Positions 1 through 11,940 of a stretch of DNA of 64,000 nt are shown in pieces. Below the pieces are notes generated by a model that saw only the letters and a list, made by a program, of their open reading frames with translations, was not told the origin of the DNA and searched no databases. Both the position numbers and the translations under genes were made by a program. Source of the DNA: Hippophae tibetana (lineage: Eukaryota; Streptophyta; Magnoliopsida; Rosales; Elaeagnaceae); the NCBI GenBank assembly GCA_037013495.1, contig CM072803.1, forward strand, positions 14,278,001-14,342,000, written 5' to 3'. Each line of letters begins with the position of its first letter. Within the stretch, counting starts at the first letter, position 1.

Positions 1-396
1 TATGTTTTTTGGATCATGATTGACACTAGGAGCTCTGTTGACCTTCTTTTTCTATAAAAAATAAAGACCTTAGGAATAAAGGAATACAACATCATAAGAA
101 GAGAGCTACCCTTGGTGAGATTCAACAGTAGCATCATCTATGCAATTGTAATGGTAGTGTTACCAATCATGGCAAAGGGATCTATAATAATGACCAACTT
201 TGTGATAATTGATGTCCCAACTCACTACAATACCATCCTGGGTAGACCGTGGATACACAAGATGAAAGAGGGTCCATCTACCTTCTACCAAGTCATCAAA
301 TACCTGACTAAGGAAAGTATAAAGAAGATGAAAAGAGACCAAGAAAAGGCCAAAGGTTGTTATAATGCTACTATTAAAGAGGTTGCTCCCAAGTAG
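1..396 (+). pseudogene. Gypsy aspartic protease fragment
   Basis: The frame at 13-42 reads I-M-I-D-T-R-S-S-V-D, matching the retroviral-type protease active site in which D-T-G-S-S is expected. The glycine codon is AGG (Arg) at 28-30, so the site is dead. After a frame change, 112-396 encodes the usual C-terminal part, with the family motif L-G-R-P-W-I-H and a following P-S-T-x-x-Q-V-I-K-Y stretch, then D-Q-E-x-A. This block normally precedes RT in Tat-group polyproteins. The fragment starts at the window edge. Confidence 0.75.
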
Positions 397-560
397 AAAC
401 CATAACATGGGCCTTGTCAAAAAAAGACCAAAAGGTAGATGTCTAACAGATTCTACCAACTCAAATGGGCCTTGTCAAATGTTGTGCTGGTGAAAAAGGC
501 TTACATATTGCCCTACATATGTATGGCCTTTATGGACTTAAATGATTCACATCCAAAATA

Positions 561-1190
561 TTGTTTTCCCCATCAAGTATTGATCAAATGGTTGATGCCA
601 CCGCCAGTTTTAGCTTGATGAGTTTCTTGGATGTATATTCTAGTTACCATCATATTAGAATGCATCTAGAGGATAAGGAGAAAACATATTTCATCATTAA
701 GGAAAAAACCTTTTGTTATGCCCGAATGCTATATGGTTTGAAGAATACGAGGGCCATGTATCAATGCCTCGTTAATAATATGTTTGTTGATCATCTGGGA
801 AGAAATCTAAAGGCACATGTAAATTACATGGTGGTAAAGTCGACATCCTGGTAAACCATGTCAAAGACTTGGACCAAATAATTCACGATTCAAAGTTATG
901 GTATGAGACTTAACCCTAAAAAAATGTGTTTTGGTGTTGCTTCAGGAAAATTCTTAGAATATCTTATATCTTCCCAAGGGATAGAAACCAACCCAAATAA
1001 GATACAAGCCTTGGTCTATATGAAGCCTCCTACCAGTATGAAAGGGATTCGGTAGTTGAACGAAAGAATAATGACATTGAACATATTTATTTCCATATGC
1101 ATAGACAAGTGTTTACCATTCTTCAAAATTTTGAGGAAGAACATATTGGTTTTCTTGAAAGCGGATTGCAACAAAGCCTTTTAAGGAATT
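561..1190 (+). pseudogene. Gypsy reverse transcriptase fragment
   Basis: An open stretch at 561-854 starts inside the RT palm (P-S-S-I-D-Q-M-V-D-A-T-A) and continues through S-F-L-D-V-Y-S-S-Y and M-L-Y-G-L-K-N to the catalytic box. There, 816-830 reads H-V-N-Y-M where Y-V-D-D-M is expected, so both catalytic aspartates are lost. After a frameshift near 850, RT continues with N-P-x-K-C-x-F-G-V and the F-L-E-Y-L-I-S-x-x-G-I-E-x-N-P-x-K-I-x-A block to about 1,060, then the thumb/connection to about 1,190. Stops and a frameshift rule out function. Confidence 0.85.
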
Positions 1191-1229
1191 AAATAGTAAT
1201 TGAGTAAGCCTCTGATCCTAGTCAGCCCC

Positions 1230-2010
1230 TTCTTAGGAGAAATTATTTATTTGTATTTGGATGTTGCTCCCTAGAATTATAGCTCTGTAATCCTAGCTGA
1301 AAGAAACAAGGTCCAACACCCCGTCTAATAAATTAGCCAAATCCTGACAAATGCCCAAAGTAGGTACCCTATGATCAACAAGTTAGCCTTTGGTAGTACT
1401 CATGCTGAAGCCACTTAAGAACATATTGACGAGGATAGAGGTCACAGAAAGACTGGCACAAATTACCATAGAGCTGGGAGAGTATAGTATCAAGTATATA
1501 TCTAGAACATCCATTAAGGGATATGTGGTGGCAAAGTGATGAAGTAAAAGTAGAAGTATGTGGTGTGAATCAAAGAGAGGGGCCAGCCTGTTAGGTATTC
1601 ATTTTTGCTTGCACAACTTCAATGACACTGGACTAGGGATGGTCATAGTTCATTATGATGAAAACTATTTTGAGTATGCTGTCATGAATGGATTTGCAAG
1701 AAACTAATAACGTTACATAGTACAAGGTTTCTATATTTGGTGCCATAATGACAAAGAATGTTAGAAATGATAGTATCACCTTAGATAGTGACTCACGGTT
1801 AGTGGTCAACCAATACTTGGGCACTTTGAGGATAAAGATGGCAAGATGAGAGGATATTTGAAGAGACTAAGAAAAGAGTGCTCGAAATTTTTCCACTTTG
1901 AGATCAAGTAAATATCTAGGAATGAGAATGGTCATGCTGAAGCTTTAGCTACATTAGCTATCATTTGTGAGACCAACCATACTGGAGTGGTTTTAGTAAC
2001 AATCATGACA
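1230..2010 (+). pseudogene. Tandem RNase H remnants (RT-linked RNase H and second Tat-type RNase H)
   Basis: At about 1,235-1,430 a broken frame reads like the RNase H next to RT (L-Y-L-D-V-A, then V-I-L-A-E, then R-Y-P-M-I-N-K-L-A). A second RNase H-like domain follows at about 1,600-1,950: G-L-G-M-V-I-V, E-Y-A-V near the start, then F-E-D-K-D-G-K-M-R-G-Y-L and F-F-H-F-E-I-K, ending N-G-H-A-E-A-L-A-T-L-A. That last block is the typical D/E-A-D-A-L-A-x-L-A end of the extra RNase H in Tat elements, with E in place of the usual D. Several stops interrupt it. Confidence 0.65.
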
Positions 2011-2099
2011 GAGGCTAGTTTAGAAGAGGTCGAAAAAATACTTGGAAGCGTCGATGCTACCATGAACCCATGGTTCACCCCAATCTTTGACATCCTGAT

Positions 2100-2521
2100 A
2101 AAAAGAGACCTATCTCAAGACTAGAAGCTCACAAAAGAAATCAAGACTAAGGCAAGTAAATACATAATTAAAAATAATAAATTATATAGAAAGTTTCACT
2201 TGAACCCAAGCTATTTTGCATATCTATAAAGAGGTTCAAAAGAATTATGTTTGAAGCCCATGAGGGTGAGTGTGGCTCTTATTCGAGTGGGAAAAGGTTA
2301 TCCTAAAAAATTATGAGATATGAGTACTACTGACTCACTATGCTAGCAGATTGCATGAGGTAGACACAGACATGCAATAAGTGTCAAAGTTTTTCCTTAT
2401 TAACACACGCATCTCTAACCACCATGACATGGATAGTTAGCACATGGCTCTTCAACAAATGGGGGGCTTCATATAGTAGGACCCTTACCCCAAGCAAGGG
2501 GCCAAAAGAACTTTTTATTGG
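2100..2521 (+). pseudogene. Gypsy integrase, N-terminal part (zinc finger and start of core)
   Basis: After a linker (about 2,100-2,240) the frame shows the end of the HHCC zinc finger (T-C-N-K-C-Q at about 2,370-2,390) and the start of the integrase core (G-L-H-I-V-G-P-L-P-Q-A-x-G, about 2,461-2,500). The family normally has G-I/L-D-I-V-G-P-L-P, so the first catalytic Asp is His here. The core is cut at about 2,521 by the nested insertion and resumes at 3,789. Confidence 0.75.
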
Positions 2522-3788
2522 TGATCGGTGCAAAACTACAAGTGCACAATATTGTAGTTTTATAGTAAAATGATAAAAATAATATCATCCTTAAGAATTG
2601 GTAACTTAATTTTGACAAATACCAAAATTATAGTAATCTCAATTTTATCTAGAGAAGTCACTAAGGTTTTTGTAATTGGAATTTAAAATAAAATCAATTT
2701 AAAGAAAATATGCAAAAGAAAATAAAGATGTTGTTCAAAGAACAAATTAATGGGGAGAAAACTTCTAGAAAATCGATTTCATCTAATCTCTCACTATGCT
2801 TTACTCATCTAGCTAACTGAATTTAATTCTCTTTATTTTTTAGCAATCTCCAAAAACATCCAAAAGTCTCATTCAATAGTCAATTAGAAACATTCTTGTT
2901 CATCAATTTACACAAGAATATGCAATTTAATAAAGCAAGAAAGCATCAAGACCAATGATTTTAATACTACACATGTTCAATCTTTCGATCTTTATATTTA
3001 CTTATGCCGAAATATTCCAAATCTATTATATAATTCCCTCTTTCGATAGTAAATCAAAATACTAAAATTATCTAATTAATGACCATTTAATTGGAAACAA
3101 TAATCTCAGAATAAATAAGACAAACATATATAGAAATAATTCAAATTAACATAGAAAATCAAGCATAATTTGGAATTAAATTACATATTTGTTCTAGAAT
3201 AAAGAAAAATTAGTCATGTTAAAAATTAAATTTAACATAAAAGAATTCACCATAAATTTTCTGAGAGGGATTGAAAGAAAATAAAATCATAAAATGAATA
3301 TACTTTCGCGTTAATCTGTTGAGTTCCAATCTTTTGTTTTTTTTTCTCAACTTGTGTGGCTACTCTTTCTTTTTTTTCTCCCTGGTGACACTGCTTTTTT
3401 TCTTTATCCAATCCCATAGTCGTTTTCTCTATTCTCCATTTTATGCCCTCTTGCTATTTCTTATATATATATCCAACACCACTTTTTTGTTCCATTCTCT
3501 TCTCTTCTGTGTTGGTCTCATATCTTCTATATATATAAACTTCGTGAGCCTTGGTTGCTTTTTTTAAGATTTCTTTTTATATTTAGATAAATCTTCATTT
3601 AAATTTGAGAGTCCTTAGACAATATAATTCTAAAATTTTGGATCTTCATTTTCTTCAAATCTACAATAAAATTTAAATAATAATAATGAGGTCTAAAATC
3701 AATAAAAAATAAATAAAATTAGAGTAAAGTTTAAAGTTGAGAATAATAAATTATGTAAAATTATACAAGTCATTAATTAGTCATTACA
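2522..3788 (+). mobile_element. Nested insertion in integrase, probable solo LTR
   Basis: The integrase frame stops after F-L-L-V (2,509-2,523) and resumes at 3,789 with N-Y-F-S-K-W-I-K-A-E-P-L, so about 1.27 kb was inserted. The insert starts with TGATCGGTGCAAAACTAC and can be read to end in CA. It has no coding domain. It carries a TATA-like run on + at about 3,458-3,472 followed by pyrimidine-rich sequence, as in an LTR promoter. These points suggest a solo LTR of another retrotransposon. No clear 5 bp target duplication could be seen, so the exact ends are uncertain. The short ORF at 3,319-3,567 inside it is low-complexity and not a gene. Confidence 0.55.
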
Positions 3789-4320
3789 AATTATTTTTCC
3801 AAGTGGATTAAGGCAGAACCTTTAGGATGAATACAGAAAAAAAAAGATAATTCAATTTAACAAAAAGTTTGCCATCAAGTACAACATCAAAATTTGTCAT
3901 TCCATGCCATATTATCCACAAGCCAAGGTCAAGCAGAGTCTTCTAATAATTTGATAATAAACCTACTAAAGAAAGGGTTGGAAGGCGTTAAAGGAAGATT
4001 GGTTGAGGAGCTGAGCTATCAGGACTAGTCCCCGAATGAGCATTAACGAGACATACTTCTCACTAGTATATGGGATTGAGGCTATGATACCAATTAAGAT
4101 CACAATTCCCACTGTGAGATGAGCCCCTAATTAAAGACTAGAGCTCTATAAGTAGAGCAATTGAACTAACTCTCTGAAAAGAAAAAAAAGGGTTGAAGCC
4201 TTGAAAAGGATATTCGAGCAAAAAAGGAGAGTAATAGATTATTACAACAAGGTTTTATGATTCAAAACTTTCATCATACGTGATTGGATTCTCATAAGGG
4301 TCTTCCTTTACTTTAATATA
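3789..4320 (+). pseudogene. Gypsy integrase, C-terminal part
   Basis: The integrase core continues after the insertion with N-Y-F-S-K-W-I-K-A-E-P-L. Further on, at about 4,040-4,110, a block reads S-L-V-Y-G-I-E-A-M-I-P, the conserved T-P-F-S-L-V-Y-G-x-E-A-V-I-P motif of plant gypsy integrases. The tail is traceable to about 4,320 (V-I-R-D-W-I-L-I-R). It is interrupted by several stops. Confidence 0.7.
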
Positions 4321-4394
4321 CCATCCCTATATATATGAAGTTACTTTTTGTTAGCAATTACTCTTCTATACTATTACATGTCACAAACTGATCA

Positions 4395-7300
4395 CCTTGG
4401 TCATAGACCACCAGGTAGAGCGTGACCAGTGTTCAGGTTGTTTTCCTCCTCTACTAAGGGTAACAACTCAGCCTGAATCTTGATAACTTTCTTGTAGATA
4501 TTGACCCATGTTTCAGTAGGGGCTAAGCTCGAGTTAAGTGTGAAATGTTCCAACTCCTCAACAACACACATCATCTTAAGGAATTGCCCCTTAGATTACT
4601 TCATATAGAAGTTTGCCCAATAAGACTCCTTATCAATAAGATTGACCATTTTAGGCATGTTCCTTCTCTCTTGAGCTCGAGTTTGGGATAATTGCTCCTT
4701 CCAAGAGGCAAGCTCACACTTGGTCTCTTCATAAAGAGAGAGCTTATCCTTGTGGCTGGACAACTCAATTTTTAATTTATCTACCTCCGTTGTGAACCTA
4801 TCATTCTCCAATTTTAAAGCTCGAGCTAAGTGTCTATTTACCAAGTCAGAATCCATAAGGTTTGAACAAGAAAGATGGAGGAAAAATTATCAACTACTTC
4901 AAACAAAAGAGGATGTCTAAATTTTACTGTATTTTAACCCTCTTTTATAGAGAAATTTATATTGGGACAAATGTAATGACACATGTCCTTGAAAGTAAGG
5001 AGGTGGGTCAACATCATAAATAAATACTATAAATAAGCAATTACATATACAATACAATTTTTTCTCAAAATAAGTGGTTCTCATTAGTAATGATGGGTTA
5101 TAAGGATGAGCTCATGACTATACAATTTGGAAGAGGCACCGAGCTTTTAAAGAAAAAAAAAGAAAGCTACTTAATGAAGAAGCTTGGGCCCGTACCAGAA
5201 TCAAAGACCCCCAGTTCCATCCCTATTACTTACCCCCATCCTCGGTTTGAGTGGGCGAGTATTGAGAGGAGGCCGAGATAATGAGGATCTGATAGTAGTA
5301 TTGCCCAAGGCCCCTATTTTTTGCCTCTTCCTTGAAGGGTCCATGTCTAGGTTATAACTTATATCGATGCTCGAGGAGAGTTGTTTGATCCTGGCATCAA
5401 GCTCGTGCCTTACCTTTTCTTGATCATGGGCATACTTGTCTTTGGCATTGTCTAGTTCGCACCTATAGGCTTCTACATCAACCTTGAGCTTTCTCTAGGG
5501 CTCTCCAAGCTTTTAGAAGCACCTCAAGTTATCATTCAACTTGTCTATAGCCTTGGACAACTTCTCCTCTTTGTCAATGGCCTTGGACAGCTCTCCCACT
5601 TATTGGCCTTGGCCAACAACATGGAAATCTTGGCCTGAGTTATGGCATGGCTCTCTTTTTCCATTGCGAGCTCGAGCTTCAACCTCTCCACACCTCAAAC
5701 TCTACTAATTCTGTGATGGAGTTGGGCCTAAAAACAAGAAAAATAATGCTAGGTCATTAAAATATAATAGTTATACGCCCAATAAGAAATAAGGTTGAAC
5801 TAACACTTTCTTACTACAAAAGTTGGTTGAGCATGACCCTAGAGTCCACATCCTCACACATGGCATCGAGTTATCTCTCGTGTGTTATGTAGAGGATATG
5901 ATCCACGTAGTGGTCTAACCACTCTGGTGTCATACCTTTGTACAAGGAGACTCCTTCAACGTCTACAGTGAGGTTGAAAATTACACATTTACCTCTCCTC
6001 AAGTCTCTCATAGGGGAGGTATTTGTTGTCCCAAGGTGATGCGTGTGGGGTGTGTTAACACCGAGACACTGGTGTGGGCTCAACTATATTTGAAGGTGTA
6101 GATGCGAATACAAGCGTATCAATATTTACCTTTTTTTTCTTTTTGGACAGGATTGGTCTAGAGGACTTGCTCCTCTTCTTCCCTTTGGTAGAGCTCATCC
6201 CTTGGAAGGGAGTTGTAACATTCTGAGAGCTCGCCCCTTATTTAGTGACCCTACTTTTAAGCTACACCAATAAATCAGAGGCATTGAACCCTATAGTATC
6301 TAGAAATACAAGGAAAAAATGGTGTTAGTTTTAAAAAGGTTAGGCTAAATAAAAAAAGGTATTTTTGAAGTCTCAAGGTTAGTTTACCATCGTCAGAGAG
6401 CACTTCAAACCTCCCTACATAGTTTGTGGAAAGGTTCCAGTGCTTGGAGAGTGCTCGGGGTTTATGGATTATCTTGTGAAGGGGCTCTACTAAGCCCCGC
6501 CTCATAAACCTACACATAATAAAGCACGAGGTGTTTAATAGTTGCCTCTATTACGTCTTCTCGATAGATAGTTCTTGATATTAGCCAATTGTTGGTTGGC
6601 CTCAGAGCTCAATGTCATGATAAAGGAACTTATATTTCTTATCATAGCGTTGGTGTCAGCCCAGATTCTCTTTATCATCTTGGCATCAATATTTGAGGTC
6701 TCCCACCGACCAGATACCTAGAAGAAGTACTCCTTCTAGTTCTTCTCATTCTGAAGAAGGATCGCATTTATGCCCCAATATTTTTTGACTGACATATAGA
6801 CCTTCCTCATGTCTATGTAATTTTGCTTCAATACATATATCTCATTGAACTCGGACATCTATAGCTCGACCTCAAGCTATATGTATATTAATGTGAGACA
6901 AAGTAGGTACCTCCATCCATTCGACATCACTTGGCCTACACAAGTTGAGTTATGGCCAAGAATTTCCATATGAAGGGGTACAGTGGAAACCTGACCCCTA
7001 GTTACAAGGCCTTCCCATGAAAGGTTGTCCACCCAATTAGAGATGAATCATTGTTAAGAAGATCAAGCTTAAGGATTATTATCTGAACTAAGGAGGATAT
7101 GTCGTACATTTTCCTTAGCCTTTCCTCATCTTAAGGAGATAACCCATTGGGTTTGACCTTGGTTGTGCAACCTTTAGTACAACATGTGGGTTCATGAGTG
7201 CCTTTTTTCCTCATCTTCTTCCTCCATGATCTCGGGATAGATATTTAGGCATAAGACATATTCAACCTAATTGTAGGTACGACCTATGGATGAGGCGTAG

Positions 7301-7670
7301 AGGTGGAAGGACGAAGCTCAAATATCTCTTCTTCATTCGAGGTGCTTGTCTTGGTAGTGGACCACGGGGCGTCACTTTCTGCCTAGCCCGAGAAACAATG
7401 ATATATTGGGATCTCCCAAGAGGATGAACCCGAAGTGCACTCTCTATGTTTTGTCTCTACAAAATATTATGAAGCATGAAATGTTAAGTACAAGAAATTG
7501 AAATTACCTAAGGTCGAGTTTTGAATGTAAAAAAATGAGTGATTTTATAGACCGACTTGAAAAGAAAGCAAAAAACTATTAGACTTAAGGAGGTTTCCTT
7601 TAAAGCCCAAGCAAGTAAACTACGTGTCGTACTAATTTCCTTACCATTGAGATGACAACTTGTATGGTGT
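4395..7670 (-). pseudogene. Antisense gag/transposon-like ORF region (Transposase_28-like plus coiled coil)
   Basis: Reading the - strand from 7,670 downwards, a broken coding region can be followed. At 6,998-6,966 it reads G-V-R-F-P-L-Y-P-F-I-W, the signature of the Pfam family described as putative gypsy-type transposon (Transposase_28), usually G-L-R-F-P-L-H-P-F. Further on (about 5,760-5,300 and the 86-residue open piece 4,856-4,596) comes a charged heptad-like coiled coil rich in E, K, L and R, and a C-terminal tail traceable to about 4,395. Many stops and frameshifts interrupt it. It converges on the + strand pol. Such antisense genes are known between pol and the 3' LTR in Tat elements (for example maize Grande). 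The function of the protein is unknown. Confidence 0.55.
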
Positions 7671-7751
7671 GAATTGAAGCTAGAAAGCTCTTTTGTTCCG
7701 TTTTTGTCTGATATGCAAGAAGCGATGAAATGAAGAGAAGCCCAGGCTACT

Positions 7752-7761
7752 CCTTATATAG
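7752..7761 (-). promoter_or_regulatory. TATA box candidate for the antisense ORF
   Basis: On the - strand the sequence reads CTATATAAGG, a strong plant TATA match. It lies upstream of the antisense region, followed by a pyrimidine-richer leader. Its position fits a dedicated antisense promoter. No transcript evidence is available. Confidence 0.4.
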
Positions 7762-7769
7762 AAATGCAT

Positions 7770-8270
7770 GTTTTCTCTTTCTAATTAACTAACAAGAATT
7801 TATTAAGGCAAGTTGAATGTTTCAAATTTGTTATCCAGTTGTTACTCTTCCACCCTTATTGAGAAGCCGAGTTGAAAGAGTATGAAACTAGATGTTTGAA
7901 CATATAGATTAACTTGAAACCTGATCCAACTAATAGCACGAGTCATCAGACAAGTCAACCTAGGAAGACCTGCCTATGTTTGTGCCCACAAAGACACTCG
8001 TAGTATGGGCCTACCCATGCATATATAGGAGCTTTGGTATTGGAAGGTCAACCATCAACCCGAGCCATAAGGTGGTCGACCTTAAATTTTAAATATATAT
8101 TTTTTACTTTTATACCCTTTTAACACGTTTTGACGTGTACCTTATATGTAATTGACATGTATACGTGTAATACTCTATATATACATATACCTTATAAGAG
8201 ATCACCACATTCTATAAAATTCTTTAATTTCTCTCTAATTTTTCTCTCGATAAATTATATCATCTTAATA
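7770..8270 (+). repeat. Candidate 3' LTR of the Tat-type element
   Basis: This non-coding stretch follows the antisense ORF and holds a + strand TATA-like run (CTATATATACATATACC, about 8,174-8,190) followed by TCTCTCTAATTTTTCTCTC, resembling an LTR promoter and R/U5. The matching 5' LTR is outside the window, so neither end can be set. Confidence 0.3.
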
Positions 8271-9400
8271 ATTAAAAATATATGTAATATTTTTTAAATA
8301 AAAAATAAATAAATACTTGCATCTCATTTCCATTTATCACCTAAGATAATTATGAAATTGTGATTATTATTTTTACCTGTAACAATGTAACGAATGATTT
8401 CCGGTGTAAAGTATTGACTCAATTCAATTTGTATACGTAATTAGTATTATATTCTATCGAAAGGATATGCTTTTATTTTATTTCTGATTAAAAAATTATA
8501 TCAAACGGCTATTTCAGCCATGCACGTTACTAAATCTAACAATTCAGGCGCTTTTGACACTTGTTTTCTAGCTTTACTTGTATTGTCAAAATCATGTCTT
8601 TAATCTCAAGCAACGCAACAAGATCTAACCTCAAGAAATGTGATGGCTATTTTCATCTTTCATACCTACCTCAAATTATTATTAAGGATGTGTTTATCTA
8701 TTACAAATTTTAAAAAAAGTAATAATTTTATTTTTTATGTTTATTTAATAAAAATGCATAAATAAAAGAAAGAAAAGTAATCCTTCAATTCAATTTTTAT
8801 TCTCAAATTTCCTACATTTTGATTTTCAAGTTACTCTTAATATTGTTTTCTTTTTTACTTAATTTATTTTATTTGTACAAATTTTAAAATAATTATATTC
8901 TTAAAAAAATATGATATTTAAATAACATATAGGGCAAAAAAAAATCACATTCATAAACCATATATCTTTCACTCAACATATTAATTAAATTTTTGTTATT
9001 TAATTTTTCAAATAAAATTTAATTCTAATTTTAATTAAAATTATAAATATTATATTAATTTAATTAATTTAATTTTAATTTTTGATCCTAAACTAGACTG
9101 ATGATAATGTAAACCAATCAACATGAAATAAATGTGATAGTTAGAAATATAAAGGAGAGAAAAAAAAATATGTATACGTAGTTTTTATCTACTAATTCAA
9201 AAACCACTTAATAACAAGAGCCGCTTCAAATTATGATGAAAACAAAAAACATTTTCATCAATAATTCCTCTTTTAATGGAGCTTGACAATGAAAAGCAGA
9301 GTATGTGTCCAAATTGCTAAGGACGATTGGACAGTGTATATTAATAAGTGGAGAGCTGGAGGCTAAATCTGGAATTCGACAGAGTACCATTACTAAATTA
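8271..9400. other. AT-rich intergenic DNA
   Basis: No open reading frame, RNA gene or clear repeat boundary is visible. The sequence is mainly A/T runs. It separates the retrotransposon from the 3' side of the PDCB-like gene. Confidence 0.6.
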
Positions 9401-9561
9401 AAAATACCGCCTCTTAAATGTGTACAAAATGATATAATAATAAATCTAATTTATAAAAATATAATAAAATAGAGAACCCAAAAAAAAAACAAATTACGGA
9501 ACCTACCCTATCATCGTGGCAAAATGTGACCTGCACGTGAACCGCCATCGTATTTTTTTTT

Positions 9562-11940
9562 TTAGCCCAACAGTAATAAGAAGCCTGAAAAGCAGGACAA
9601 GAGAGCCAAAGGTGTAAAAAGAGCCATAGCATTGCTACCATCAGGGATGCCAATGGTAGTCCCAGTTGGGCTCATTCCAAACGATGTTGGACTTGTTATG
9701 CCTGACCCGGTGCCTGTGCCGAACCCCATCCCGGTCCCGGTCCCGGTCCCGGTTCCAGTGCTTGGTGTTGTAGTTGAGCTGGAAGGGGAACCTGTGCCTG
9801 TGCTTGTACTTGGAGTTGTAGAGGTGGAAGGAGTTCCTGTTGGGGTTGAAGTACTTGTTCCGGTTTGGCTACAAATGCAAAGCAAGTTAAAGGAAAAAAA
9901 AACATTATATATATTAGTTTTAAATGAACTCATATTAAATCATAAATGACAATACCAATCTTATATTTCTATCAATAAGGTTGACTAAATAGTAGTTAAG
10001 TAGCAAGCGGTGTGTCCCACTCTAGTTACAAATATTGTAATGTAAGCATTTTACCCAAAAGAAAAAAAAGTTTTAGCAATGTAAACTTCCTAATCTTTGT
10101 GAAGCCCAAGTGAAAATCACTATGTAACAAGTAACAACATACTGAGAAAGAGATTTCAAGTGGAGTTGTACAAGTCATGACAGCTCAATAAGAATCAGGA
10201 GAAATCTACATTTTAATATTAACAATGGGGATGCTAGATCTATGTTTGTTAATCCTTCTTAAAAGCACCTCAAGACTAAATATAACTTTTTTTTGGGCAT
10301 AAGTGCTTTTAGACTTAGAAAGTACATTTTATGATTCTGACATAAGCATATATGATGTGATTCATTTAAAAACACTTTCTTCTAAAATGCTCATGTCTAA
10401 AACCACTTTTAACAAAAGAACAAACAGACAGACAGACATTAAAAATATCTTAGAAAATCAGTTTAACACCTATGCATCTTTAATGAGAAACTAAAACTCT
10501 AAGAACTTTGATTTTTCTAGTTAATTTCATCTCCTTATCAAATGGGAAAAAATCTACTAACATGTACCAGAAGATGAACAATCAAGATCTGAAGCTCCAA
10601 CAAAGATAAAGATTCAAGATCAGATGTTAAAATTAGTGTACTTACGAACTTGAAGGAAAGACACATTTGGAGTTCTGAGCTGTTTATCAAAAACCATAAA
10701 TTTAATCAGTAAAAACTGTAACTTGAAAATACAAAAAGCTGGATTTTAGAGATTAAGGGTCTGTTTGTTTCTGCTCCTGGATTGCGTAAAAGCACTTGTA
10801 GGGCTTAGAAAGCACATTTTGTGCTTGCTGAGCTGACAAAAACACATGATAACAGAAGCACAAACAAACAGTTACTGCCTGAAATTGCTTCAGTCATGAA
10901 CCGCTTTTAACATAAGCACAAACAAAAATACCTAAGGAAAGAACAAACTTACTAGCAGGAGGATTTTGGCTGACAGTAGCAGTGCCTGAGAAATCACAGC
11001 TACCTTGAGCTTGACTCTTTCTTTGAAAATAGCTATTAACAGCCCAATTACAGTGATCTTTAACAGTATTGGGTTGATAACAAGCACCATTTTGAGAGAT
11101 TGGTGTGCAATCAGCTCCAGCTCCACAAGCATAATCCAAGGTCTTTTGAAGATATTGTTCACTCCCATCTTTACATAGGCAGTAAGTAGCACCTATATAA
11201 GATATTCACAAAAGCTTAGCGAACAGAGCACCAATTTAAACTCCACAAGCTAATAACTCAGATGCTATTTGTCTTCACGTCGCAGGATCGAGCCTGCTAA
11301 AGCGTGTGCAACATTTCTAAGTTAAAAAAAAAATTACAAACAAACAGACAAAAAAGTAAGCTATCAAATATTCCACCAAACTAGACAGTTGTACAAATCC
11401 ATCATTTGAAACCTTACAAATCCATCATTTGAATCCTAACAAATCTACTACAAAACTCTTAATTAGTATTACAAATCTACCGTTACAACAGATATTAACA
11501 TTTTTCACCGCTTTAAGATAAAAATGTTAATACACGTTAAAGGGATAACAGTAGTAAATTTGTAAAAATAATTAAGAGTTCGGTAGTAAATTTATAAACA
11601 CCCAAAAATGTCACAGTTGGGTATTAGTTTATTTTTTTGGGTAAATCAAAATATGCAAAAGTAGATAGAAGCTAATGGGTATAGAAAAGGTCTTGCCATG
11701 GAGATTTTAATGAAAAGTGTCAAAAGCAGAGCAAGGAGAAGACTAAAAGAAAAACAAAAGAAACCCCACAAATTTTTCTTCTTCTTCATTTCTAGTCCTA
11801 GTCCAAGTGAAGCAGATAATAACATCGTAAATGCAAAATTTGATAAGAAATAAAGAGTGAAAACAATAAAGCAAATAAAGGATCTTACTTGAATGGCCAG
11901 TGAGGGCAAAGAAAAGCACTATATACACTAAAGCAACCAT
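9562..11940 (-). CDS. Plasmodesmata callose-binding-like protein (X8 domain, GPI-anchored), four exons
   Basis: Exons on the - strand: 11,940-11,889, 11,192-10,953, 10,679-10,646 and 9,868-9,562, all with GT/AG introns. They sum to 633 nt (210 residues plus stop), in frame throughout. Residues 1-18 form a signal peptide. Residues 22-105 form an X8 domain with cysteines at 22, 24, 40, 46, 55, 65, 83 and 103 and the motif L-D-Y-A-C-G-A-G-A-D-C. Residues 107-185 are a low-complexity Ser/Thr/Gly/Pro tail with (Thr-Gly)n. The last 20 or so residues are hydrophobic, as for a GPI anchor signal. X8 proteins of this plan (PDCB family) bind callose at plasmodesmal necks and affect cell-to-cell traffic. 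The family call is strong; the exact paralogue is not determined. A long ORF on the + strand over the last exon is only its low-complexity shadow. Confidence 0.92.

Larger units (their letters stand above)
1..8270 (+). mobile_element. Decayed Ty3/gypsy retrotransposon, Tat-type, with antisense ORF (5' part outside window)
   Basis: The + strand carries recognisable gypsy pol domains in order: protease (1-396), RT (561-1,190), RNase H (about 1,230-1,500), a second RNase H-like domain (about 1,600-2,010) and integrase (about 2,100-2,520, resuming at 3,789-4,320). A second RNase H after the first is a hallmark of the Tat/Ogre group. Downstream, the opposite strand carries a gag/transposon-like ORF region (about 7,670-4,395), as known for Tat elements that hold an antisense gene between pol and the 3' LTR. 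Every domain is broken by stops and frameshifts. The 5' LTR and gag lie left of the window. The 3' LTR is only guessed (about 7,770-8,270). Treating this as one element is inference. Confidence 0.7.

Noticed and set aside
3319-3567. 82-residue ORF rich in Phe, Leu and Ser inside the nested insertion
   Set aside because: It comes from T-rich sequence and shows no domain; its open state follows from composition.
9632-9949. 105-residue ORF on + over the last exon of the PDCB-like gene (Pro-Val rich)
   Set aside because: It is the reverse-strand reading of the low-complexity Gly-Thr/Ser tail; the - strand gene explains the open frame through exact splicing and domain match.
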